Origin: an uncultured Christensenella sp.
GTDB lineage: Bacteria > Bacillota > Clostridia > Christensenellales > Borkfalkiaceae
DNA length: 12,137 nucleotides
Assembly: GCA_910578655.1 (NCBI GenBank)
Contig: CAJTQE010000011.1
Coordinates: 1-12,137, forward strand
Reading direction: 5' to 3'
Shown here in pieces: positions 1 through 5,108 of the stretch; positions within the stretch are counted from its first letter, which is position 1; every line of letters begins with the position of its first letter. The notes beneath the pieces were generated by a model that was given only the letters and a program-made list of their open reading frames with translations, did not search any database and had not been told where the DNA came from. A program made the position numbers and the translations under genes.

Positions 1-1
1 T

Positions 2-349
2 CACCACGAAGAGGAACACGAGTGCTGTCACGGACATCACCACGAAGAACACGAACACCGTCATCACCACCACGCCGACGAAGTGTTTACGAGTTGGGGC
101 GTTGAAACAAGCAAAAAATTTACGGAAACCGAACTCAAAACTATGCTTTCCGCGCTTGCGGACGCGGATAAATACGGCAATATACTTCGCGCAAAAGGTA
201 TCGTCGCAGGCGAGGGCGGTTGGCTTTACTTCGATTATATCCCCGAAGGAATTGACGTGCGAAAAGGTTCGGCATCGTACACGGGCAGGCTGTGCGTGAT
301 AGGTGCGCACATAAAAGAAGAAGAACTTAAAAAACTGTTCGGAGTATAA
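2..349 (+). CDS. CobW/COG0523-type GTPase, C-terminal part (5' truncated by window edge)
   Basis: The frame is open from base 2 to the TAA at 347-349, so this is the tail of a gene starting upstream. The first ~25 residues are an exceptionally His/Glu-rich stretch with two adjacent Cys (HHEEEHECCHGHHHEEHEHR, then HHHH). It is followed by a compact ~85-residue domain beginning VFTSWGVETSKKF, with later GGWLYFDYIP and TGRLCVIG. A His-rich linker followed by a CobW C-terminal domain is the arrangement of COG0523 metal-chaperone GTPases, where the linker binds Zn, Co or Ni. The N-terminal G domain (Walker A, CxCC) lies outside the window and cannot be checked. The next gene starts 1 nt after the stop and also has a P-loop GTPase-like N-terminus, so the two are probably co-transcribed and work in the same metal-homeostasis process. 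The family call is fairly secure; the metal is unknown. Confidence 0.7.
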   Translation, partial: HHEEEHECCHGHHHEEHEHRHHHHADEVFTSWGVETSKKFTETELKTMLSALADADKYGNILRAKGIVAGEGGWLYFDYIPEGIDVRKGSASYTGRLCVIGAHIKEEELKKLFGV

Positions 350-350
350 A

Positions 351-1298
351 ATGGAAGACGTATCCGTTTATCTGTTTTTAGGTTTTTTAGAATCGGGTAA
401 GACAAAATTTATACAGGAAACTTTGGAAGATGAGCGAATGGACAGCGGTGAAAACACTGTCTTGCTTATATGCGAAGAGGGCGTTGAAGAGTTCCTGCCC
501 GAAAAGTTCAGCGTAAGAAACGTTGCCGTAGTAACGCTTGAAAGCGCAGACGAACTGACAGAAGAAAACCTTGATAAAATTACCCGAAAGTATTCTGCCC
601 AGAGAGTTATCGTAGAGTATAACGGAACATGGCTTTTGCAGCAGTTTTTCGACGCTATGCCGGAAAGCTGGGTAATAAACCAGATGATGACTTTCTTTGA
701 CACCGGCACTTTTTTAAACTATAACGCGAATATGCGTCAGCTTGTCTTTGATAAAATTCAAATGACGCAAATGGTTGTATTCAACCGCTTTAAAGGCGAG
801 TTTGCAAAAGAGGACTTTCACAAGATAGTGCGCGGAATTTCCCGTCGCCCCGACATAGTGTACGAGTATATCGGCGGTAAAGCCGAATTTGACGACATAG
901 CGGACCCGTTGCCTTACGATACGGAAGCCCCTGTTATCGAGATAGGGGACAGGGATTTTGCCTGGTTCTACAGAGATATGGCCGAAAACGTGCAAAACTA
1001 CGTCGGCAAGACGGTCAGGTTTAAGGGTATGGCTGCGGTATCAAAAAAAGTACCCAAAGGCTTTATAGTGCTCGGCAGGCATATTATGACCTGTTGCGAA
1101 GCGGACATCGCTTACGACGGTTTTGCGGTAAACTGTAACGGTCTGCTTGACGGCATTGCCACGCGCGATTGGCTGACAGTGACGGCAAAAATAAATTTTG
1201 AGTACAACTCGGTTTACCGTGCGGATGGCCCCGTTCTTTCTGCAATAGAGTTAACACGCTCCGACCCTCCCGAAGATATAATCGCAACATATTATTAA
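351..1298 (+). CDS. Degenerate CobW-like P-loop protein fused to a YcgQ/DUF1980-like C-terminal domain
   Basis: The ATG has a well-placed GGAG at 341-344. The 315-aa product opens with a strand and Walker A, GFLESGKT (residues 11-18). VEYNG (88-92) sits where CobW proteins carry their ExxG segment, and VVFNRFK (142-148) is a weak substitute for NKxD. The GCxCC metal motif usual between the G1 and G3 regions of COG0523 proteins is absent; only C41 lies there. Residues ~218-315 resemble the tail of TIGR03943/DUF1980 proteins (Bacillus YcgQ type): GKTVRFKGMA, a GFIVLGRHIMTCCEADI segment matching the family's 'VxRFxITCCxADA', then DWLTVTAKI and a final PVLSAIEL. In that family the partner is a DUF318 permease; none is visible here, though it could lie upstream. 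I infer a metal-linked GTPase or accessory protein partnered with the preceding gene. The fused C-terminal assignment is from motif memory, not alignment. Confidence 0.65.
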   Translation: MEDVSVYLFLGFLESGKTKFIQETLEDERMDSGENTVLLICEEGVEEFLPEKFSVRNVAVVTLESADELTEENLDKITRKYSAQRVIVEYNGTWLLQQFFDAMPESWVINQMMTFFDTGTFLNYNANMRQLVFDKIQMTQMVVFNRFKGEFAKEDFHKIVRGISRRPDIVYEYIGGKAEFDDIADPLPYDTEAPVIEIGDRDFAWFYRDMAENVQNYVGKTVRFKGMAAVSKKVPKGFIVLGRHIMTCCEADIAYDGFAVNCNGLLDGIATRDWLTVTAKINFEYNSVYRADGPVLSAIELTRSDPPEDIIATYY

Positions 1299-1306
1299 TA
1301 ATTATA

Positions 1307-1358
1307 GAGAGGCAGGTGTAAGGATAAGGCAATAAAGATACGCCGCAAACGTAAGGTT
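1307..1358 (+). repeat. 52-bp direct repeat, left copy (pairs with 1672-1723)
   Basis: This segment begins GAGAGGCAGGTGTAAGG and runs through GCAATAAAGATAC to the first core. It is repeated 365 bp downstream with two mismatches, both in the left arm of the core. The two copies bracket the whole array. Confidence 0.9.
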
Positions 1359-1500
1359 TAATACGTCGCAAACGTAAGGTTTTCGCTTGATTTGTGTTTG
1401 GTCTGTCTTTTGATTATGCAATAAAGATACGCCGTAAACGTAAGGTTTTAAGATACATCGATTAAACGTAAGGTTTAATACGTCGCAAACGTAAGGTTTA

Positions 1501-1636
1501 AGCTTGATTTGCTATCGGTCGGTGATACGCCGATGCAATAAAGATACATCGATTAAACGTAAGGTTTAAACTTGATTTGCTATCGGTCGGTGATACGCCG
1601 GTGCAATAAAGATACATCGATTAAACGTAAGGTTTA
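1501..1636 (+). repeat. Tandem duplication of a 68-bp unit
   Basis: Bases 1501-1568 and 1569-1636 are adjacent copies that differ at two positions I can see (near the start, and in CGATGC versus CGGTGC). Each holds a CTTGATTTGCTATCGG segment, GCAATAAAGATACATCG and one core dyad. The near-identity points to a recent local duplication inside the array. Confidence 0.9.
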
Positions 1637-1671
1637 ATACGCCGTCAACGTAAGGTTGCCGTTTGACGTGC

Positions 1672-1723
1672 GAGAGGCAGGTGTAAGGATAAGGCAATAA
1701 AGATACGCCGTCAACGTAAGGTT
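1672..1723 (+). repeat. 52-bp direct repeat, right copy (pairs with 1307-1358)
   Basis: This is the right-hand copy of the array-bracketing repeat. Its core reads CAAC-GTAAG-GTTG instead of AAAC-GTAAG-GTTT, so the outer base pair of the dyad changed on both sides. Confidence 0.9.
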
Positions 1724-1724
1724 G

Positions 1725-1779
1725 TGTCGAAAAATGTCGAAGAAACGCTTTGATTGTCGAACGCGTAAATTTTTCGACA
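1725..1779. promoter_or_regulatory. Cluster of TGTCGA words with an 11-bp inverted repeat, possible operator
   Basis: TGTCGA occurs at 1725, 1735 and 1755, and its reverse complement TCGACA at 1774. The outer pair extends to perfect 11-bp arms: TGTCGAAAAAT (1725-1735) and ATTTTTCGACA (1769-1779), separated by 33 nt. The cluster ends 6 bp before the -35 element at 1786, a position suited to a regulator site. Its binding protein is unknown. Confidence 0.4.
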
Positions 1780-1785
1780 AAAACC

Positions 1786-1814
1786 TTGCAATTTTTCACC
1801 TTAAATGATAAAAT
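1786..1814 (+). promoter_or_regulatory. Sigma-A-type promoter of the 46-aa XseB-like gene
   Basis: TTGCAA (1786-1791) lies 17 bp upstream of TAAAAT (1809-1814). TGA directly precedes the -10 and so forms an extended -10. Transcription would start near 1821, just ahead of the AGGTG ribosome binding site at 1830-1834. Confidence 0.7.
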
Positions 1815-1839
1815 ATATACAATAATGGCAGGTGAAAAA

Positions 1840-1980
1840 ATGATTGACAATAATACAACTCCGAACATAGACGAGCTTGTACGCGAGCTTGAAGAATTAG
1901 AGGCTAAACTGAAAACCCCCGAACGCACTCTTGACGATTTAATTCGCCATATCGAACTTTTAAAAGAGCTCAATAATTAA
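1840..1980 (+). CDS. 46-aa protein resembling exodeoxyribonuclease VII small subunit (XseB-like)
   Basis: I chose the ATG at 1840 because AGGTG (1830-1834) lies 5 nt before it. An in-frame ATG at 1825 has no ribosome binding site and would lie almost at the predicted transcription start. The product is short, acidic and helical: NIDELVRELEELEAKLKTP, then a turn and ERTLDDLIRHIELLKELNN. The pattern 'LEE-x-KL-x4-E-x-xL-xx-LI' matches the two-helix plan of XseB, whose usual form is LEEIVxxLExGxLxLEExLxLxExG. XseB is normally 60-80 residues and lies next to xseA, and neither applies here. The gene is a monocistron with its own promoter and terminator. It may be a truncated XseB or an unrelated small helical protein; the protein-level assignment is tentative, while its coding status is well supported. 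Confidence 0.55.
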   Translation: MIDNNTTPNIDELVRELEELEAKLKTPERTLDDLIRHIELLKELNN

Positions 1981-2006
1981 AAGCGCAGGCGTGCCTGCGC
2001 TTTTTT
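1981..2006 (+). terminator. Strong rho-independent terminator
   Basis: AAGCGCAGGC (1981-1990) and GCCTGCGCTT (1993-2002) form a GC-rich 10-bp stem (the actual loop probably opens to 4-6 nt), followed by a T run to 2006. It begins immediately after the stop codon of the 46-aa gene. Confidence 0.93.
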
Positions 2007-2008
2007 GG

Positions 2009-2037
2009 TTGTAAAATTTCGCTTTTTGTGTTATAAT
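2009..2037 (+). promoter_or_regulatory. Promoter of uxaA
   Basis: TTGTAA (2009-2014), a 17-bp spacer and TATAAT (2032-2037), with TGT forming an extended -10. Transcription should start around 2043-2045, giving a leader of about 90 nt. Confidence 0.8.
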
Positions 2038-2040
2038 ACC

Positions 2041-2085
2041 TAAGCAGACAAAATTTATACGGGTATTTACGCTTGTCTGAGCTTA
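2041..2085 (+). promoter_or_regulatory. Stem-loop at the 5' end of the uxaA leader (possible operator or RNA hairpin)
   Basis: TAAGCAGACAA (2041-2051) pairs with TTGTCTG-AG-CTTA (2073-2085): 11 base pairs with a 2-nt bulge and a 21-nt loop. It coincides with the predicted transcription start, so it could be a repressor operator in DNA or a 5'-stabilising or regulatory hairpin in RNA. No known riboswitch class is recognised. Confidence 0.45.
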
Positions 2086-2134
2086 GAATGATAAGGAATA
2101 TCAAATATGGAAACCATAACAGAGGATTTTGCAA

Positions 2135-3607
2135 ATGCCTAAACAGACGATAATAATAAACGAACTTGACAACGTAGCCGTCGCGCTCAGCGATTTAAAG
2201 ACCGGCGAGGAGTGCGAGGGAGTAGTTTTACGGGAAGATATTTCAAAGGGTCATAAGTTCGCACTCAAAGACATTGAAGAGGGCGAGCAGGTAGTAAAGT
2301 GCGGCAACCCCATCGCGCGTGCAAGTCAGCAGATATCTGCCGGCAGTCACGTTCATATCCACAACGTGAGAACCAACCTTTCTGAAAATCTCGAATACAC
2401 TTACGAAAAAGTTGAAACCGAATTAAAACAAGTCAAATCGCGCAAGGTCAACGTCTATCACCGCGCCGGCGGCGAAATCGGCATAAGAAACGAACTTTGG
2501 GTTATACCTACCGTCGGCTGTGTCAACGGTCAGGCAAAGCTGATCGTCGAAACTTTTAAAAGAAGATACGGTACGGAAGGGTTTGACGGCGTGTTTGCAT
2601 ACACTCACCCGTACGGCTGTTCTCAGCTCGGCGACGACCGTGAACGTACCAAACTTATCTTACAGAAAATGGTCCGTCATCCTAATGCCGGAGGAGTGCT
2701 CGTTTTAGGGTTGGGGTGCGAAAACAATCAAATGGACGAGTTCAAAAAATCGCTCGGCTGGGTTGACGATAGCAGGATTAAATTCCTCGCCTGTCAGGAA
2801 GCTGAGGACGAAATAGAAACGGGCGTTCAGCTTTTAAACCAAATTTCCGAGATAATATGCCACGACCAACGCGAGGAGGACGATATTTCCTGCCTCAAAA
2901 TAGGCTTTAAATGCGGCGATTCGGACGGACTTTCGTTCATAACCGCAAACCCCCTCGTCGGCAGAGTAAGCGACTATATAATAGCGACGGGCGGCACTTC
3001 GGTGCTTTCGGAAGTGCCTAAAATGTTCGGCACGGAACAGCTTCTGATGAACCGCGCGCGCGACGAAGAAGTGTATTTGAAAATCGTAAAGCTTATCAAC
3101 GGCTTTAAGGACTACTTCCGCCGCAACGGCCTGACGGTATATGAAAATCCTTCACCCGACAACAAGGCCGGAGGAATAACTACTTTGGAGGAAAAATCAT
3201 TGGGCTGTACACAAGCATCCGGTTCCGGTTCCGTGGAGGACGTCGTGTTTGACGACGGGTTCGTTACGGTCAGGGGCTTAAATCTTTTAAACGGCCCGGG
3301 CAACGATATGTGCGCAGTAACCAATCTCGGTGCGGCAGGCTGTCATTTGGTGCTGTTTACGACGGAAAGAGGAACGCCGTTCGGCGGATTTATACCCACT
3401 GTAAAGATTGCCGCGAATACCGACCTTGCCAACAAAAAATCAAACTGGATAGACTTCAATGCGGGCGCGGTTTCGGACAGCGATTTCGATACGCAGACCG
3501 AAAAACTGCTGAGCTTGATAACGGACATTGCAAACGGCAAAAAGACGCGCAACGAAATTAACGATTCACGGGAGATTGCGATATTCAAAACAGGTGTAAT
3601 ATTATAA
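2135..3607 (+). CDS. uxaA: Altronate dehydratase (UxaA family)
   Basis: It catalyses dehydration of D-altronate to 2-keto-3-deoxy-D-gluconate in galacturonate breakdown, in the cytoplasm. I chose ATG 2135, 8 nt after AGAGGA (2121-2126), over the TTG at 2129; this gives 490 aa, normal for the family. Residues ~1-80 are the SAF-type N-terminal domain, ending ISAGSHVHIHNV. The catalytic part has the hallmark THPYGCSQLGDD (157-168), HPNAGGVLVLGLGCENN (182-198), GFKCGDSDGLSFITANPL (257-274), ENPSPDNKAGGITT (337-350) and a C-terminal GCHLVLFTTERGTPFGGFIP, all conserved in the family. Other pectin-pathway genes (uxaC, uxaB, kdgK) are not adjacent, and the next gene is unrelated. A related sugar-acid dehydratase such as galactarate dehydratase is the alternative, but full-length SAF-UxaA with these motifs favours altronate. 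Confidence 0.9.
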   Translation: MPKQTIIINELDNVAVALSDLKTGEECEGVVLREDISKGHKFALKDIEEGEQVVKCGNPIARASQQISAGSHVHIHNVRTNLSENLEYTYEKVETELKQVKSRKVNVYHRAGGEIGIRNELWVIPTVGCVNGQAKLIVETFKRRYGTEGFDGVFAYTHPYGCSQLGDDRERTKLILQKMVRHPNAGGVLVLGLGCENNQMDEFKKSLGWVDDSRIKFLACQEAEDEIETGVQLLNQISEIICHDQREEDDISCLKIGFKCGDSDGLSFITANPLVGRVSDYIIATGGTSVLSEVPKMFGTEQLLMNRARDEEVYLKIVKLINGFKDYFRRNGLTVYENPSPDNKAGGITTLEEKSLGCTQASGSGSVEDVVFDDGFVTVRGLNLLNGPGNDMCAVTNLGAAGCHLVLFTTERGTPFGGFIPTVKIAANTDLANKKSNWIDFNAGAVSDSDFDTQTEKLLSLITDIANGKKTRNEINDSREIAIFKTGVIL

Positions 3608-3680
3608 ATCGATTAGTCAAAACCGTGCTTCAAGCGGTTTCGGAAACGCTTAACAAAACAGCGTCAAAAAAGGTCTGAAT

Positions 3681-4001
3681 ATGGCTACGACAAAGGATTT
3701 TTTAAATCATTTTTTAAAATGTACCGACGTGGTCGGCGGAGTGTCCGTCCGTGCAATGATGGGGGAATACGTCCTCTATTACAACAGCAAAGTGGTCGGC
3801 GTAATTTGCAATAACAGAGTACTTGTCAAAGACGTTCCTGCGGCGAGGGCGCTTATGCCCGACGCCCGATTGGAACTGCCGTATGACGGGGCTAAGCTTA
3901 TGTTATATCTCGAAGATTTTGAGAATGCCGGATTTGTCAAACGTCTTTTCGAAGATTTGTACGCTTGTCTTCCCGAACCCAAAAAGAAAGCTAAAAAATA
4001 A
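3681..4001 (+). CDS. TfoX/Sxy N-terminal-domain protein
   Basis: The ATG follows AAAGG (ending 3673) by 7 nt. The 106-aa product carries the TfoX_N pattern: VSVRAMMGEYVLYYNSKVVG (residues ~21-40), matching the family's 'RxMFGGYGLYxxGKxxG', then NNRVLVKDV, a hydrophobic YDGAKLMLYLED and FVKRLFEDLYACLP, ending in a Lys-rich tail (KKKAKK). Full-length proteobacterial TfoX/Sxy competence regulators have a second, C-terminal domain; Clostridia often carry the N-terminal domain alone, as here, and its function there is not established. It lies 73 nt behind uxaA with no convincing terminator between, so read-through from the uxaA promoter is likely; a strong terminator follows. Confidence 0.75.
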   Translation: MATTKDFLNHFLKCTDVVGGVSVRAMMGEYVLYYNSKVVGVICNNRVLVKDVPAARALMPDARLELPYDGAKLMLYLEDFENAGFVKRLFEDLYACLPEPKKKAKK

Positions 4002-4049
4002 AGATAGCGGCTATTTTACAGAGCAATTAAACAAAATATATTTTTAACT

Positions 4050-4079
4050 GACGGTATCAACCGTCGGTTTTACTTTTTT
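4050..4079 (+). terminator. Rho-independent terminator after the TfoX-like gene
   Basis: GACGGT (4050-4055) and ACCGTC (4060-4065) form a stem with an ATCA loop, followed by a T-rich tail (TTTTACTTTTTT, 4068-4079). The tail overlaps the -35 region of the next promoter. Confidence 0.75.
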
Positions 4080-4097
4080 GAAAAAGCGTGTTATAAT
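4069..4097 (+). promoter_or_regulatory. Promoter of the release-factor-like operon
   Basis: A perfect extended -10, TGTTATAAT (4089-4097), is preceded at 17 bp by TTTACT (4069-4074), a 4/6 match to TTGACA. The -10 ends only 6 nt before the ATG at 4104, which places the expected transcription start at or next to the start codon. Confidence 0.75.
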
Positions 4098-4103
4098 CTT
4101 ATT

Positions 4104-5108
4104 ATGTACGGAATTTACGGCGATATAATAAGCGCGGCGGAAAGCGCGCTTGAAAATTACGAAGAGGTTTCATCCCTTTTGGAATACCCCGAAGTTCAGG
4201 CGGATAAAGCTTATTATTTGTCCGTACTGTCAGACTATAACCGCCTTAAATTTTTAAAGGATAAGCTTGACGGAATAAAGAGCGCGTTCGTAGAAGAGGT
4301 TGAAGTTACCTCCCTGCTTTCGTCTGCAGACGGCGAAGAACGCAGTGCGATTTTGGAAGAAATTTCGGCAATAAAGCGAAAGATTGCAAAACTTTCCTGC
4401 TGTCTTGCCGATACGCTCGGCTGTTCGCACGTTTCGGAAAGCGTCTATTGCAGAATGAAAATGACAAAAGCTTCGTCCAAATTCGGGGTTGATTTGTTTG
4501 CGCTTATCAAGGCGCATCTGCTTTCTTTGAATGCCGCAATAAGCGGTGAAAATACCGCGTATTCAAAGACGGGATTTGTTGAAGAAATTTCGTTCACGGC
4601 AGAGGGGGCGGACGTACTGACCCGTCTTTCTCCGCTGACGGGTGCGCACAGAGTGTTTATCTCTCAGGCGAAAAGCGAATTTTTGTATATTGCCGTCACT
4701 CCGTCGGCAACGCCCCGAAGCATAGACGGGGGGCAGCTTAAAATAGACGTCTTTCACTCTCGGGGGGCAGGCGGACAGAACGTCAACAAAGTTGAAACGG
4801 CGGTGCGCGTAACTCACTTGCCGACGGGCATTACCGTAGTATGTCAGGACGAGCGCAGTCAGCTTAAAAATAAACGCAGGGCTTTGGAAAACATAGAAAA
4901 GAAACTTTCCGAATTGAATTCATCAACCGAGAAAAAGCGTATCGAGGCGGACATATACGCGCAGTATTGCAAAAAAAATACGCCCGTTTCTTTTGATACG
5001 GTCGGCTTTACAATGACCGATACGCGACTTAAAGGCTTTACTAAAATTCCTTTTCCGCTAAGCGAGGCGGAGTTTACTTCATACGTTAACGGACTTATTG
5101 CACTATGA
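4104..5108 (+). CDS. Release-factor-1-like GGQ protein lacking the stop-codon recognition motif
   Basis: The 334-aa product is laid out like a class I bacterial release factor but strongly diverged. Residues 1-~115 match domain 1 of RF1, including a SLLEYPEV segment equivalent to 'ALLSDPEV'; this fixes the ATG at 4104. Domain 3 is well preserved: FHSRGAGGQNVNKVETAVRV (217-236) with the catalytic GGQ at 223-225, then THLPTGITVVCQDERSQLKNK (237-257). Domain 2 keeps RLxxxTGAHRV (174-184), but where RF1 has the PxT (PVTES) anticodon-like motif and RF2 has SPF it reads FISQAKSEFLYIAVTP (185-200), with no PxT or SPF. The usual RTYNFPQ-type segment near the C-terminus is also replaced; only MTDTRLK (304-310) echoes VTDHRI. 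I infer a peptidyl-tRNA hydrolase-type factor acting on ribosomes without normal stop-codon reading. Its stop codon overlaps the next gene (ATGA). Confidence 0.8.
   Translation: MYGIYGDIISAAESALENYEEVSSLLEYPEVQADKAYYLSVLSDYNRLKFLKDKLDGIKSAFVEEVEVTSLLSSADGEERSAILEEISAIKRKIAKLSCCLADTLGCSHVSESVYCRMKMTKASSKFGVDLFALIKAHLLSLNAAISGENTAYSKTGFVEEISFTAEGADVLTRLSPLTGAHRVFISQAKSEFLYIAVTPSATPRSIDGGQLKIDVFHSRGAGGQNVNKVETAVRVTHLPTGITVVCQDERSQLKNKRRALENIEKKLSELNSSTEKKRIEADIYAQYCKKNTPVSFDTVGFTMTDTRLKGFTKIPFPLSEAEFTSYVNGLIAL

Larger units (their letters stand above)
1307..1723. repeat. Intergenic array of nine dyad-core repeats (AACGTAAGGTT)
   Basis: This stretch has no credible gene. The 11-mer AACGTAAGGTT occurs nine times, starting at 1348, 1371, 1437, 1465, 1488, 1556, 1624, 1647 and 1713, all in the same orientation; successive spacings are 23, 66, 28, 23, 68, 68, 23 and 66 bp. 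A second word, GCAATAAAGATAC, occurs five times (1329, 1418, 1535, 1603, 1694), always 19 or 21 bp before a core. Every core is an inverted repeat with a constant GTAAG centre: AAAC/GTTT arms in seven copies and CAAC/GTTG in two (1647, 1713). Copies at 1465 and 1624 extend to ATTAAAC/GTTTAAT. The array starts 9 bp after the preceding stop codon and ends about 60 bp before the next promoter. It could be a protein-binding array, a repeated RNA hairpin, or a dispersed intergenic repeat family; the sequence alone does not decide. Confidence 0.9.

Noticed and set aside
1307..1723. CRISPR array
   Set aside because: The core is only 11 bp, the spacing is irregular (23, 28, 66, 68), the intervening DNA is itself repeated, and no cas gene is present.
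1307..1723. Plasmid iterons or a replication origin
   Set aside because: No Rep gene, DnaA-box cluster or AT-rich unwinding region is apparent nearby, and the surrounding genes are ordinary chromosomal ones.
1566..1973. 135-codon open frame on the minus strand across the repeat array and the 46-aa gene
   Set aside because: It is made of repeat-derived peptide (repeated YVDGV/SLLPYPYTCLS) and the reverse of the well-supported small gene, and has no ribosome binding site or promoter; open by chance.
3620..3664. Two small inverted repeats between uxaA and the TfoX-like gene (AAACCG/CGGTTT; ACGCT/AGCGT) as terminators
   Set aside because: The stems are 5-6 bp and neither is followed by a T run, so termination is not supported.
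4104..5108. Calling this gene prfA (genuine RF1), PrfH or ArfB
   Set aside because: The stop-codon motif is missing, which argues against RF1. It keeps a full domain 1 and has no RtcB neighbour, which argues against PrfH. It is too long and retains domain 2, which argues against ArfB.
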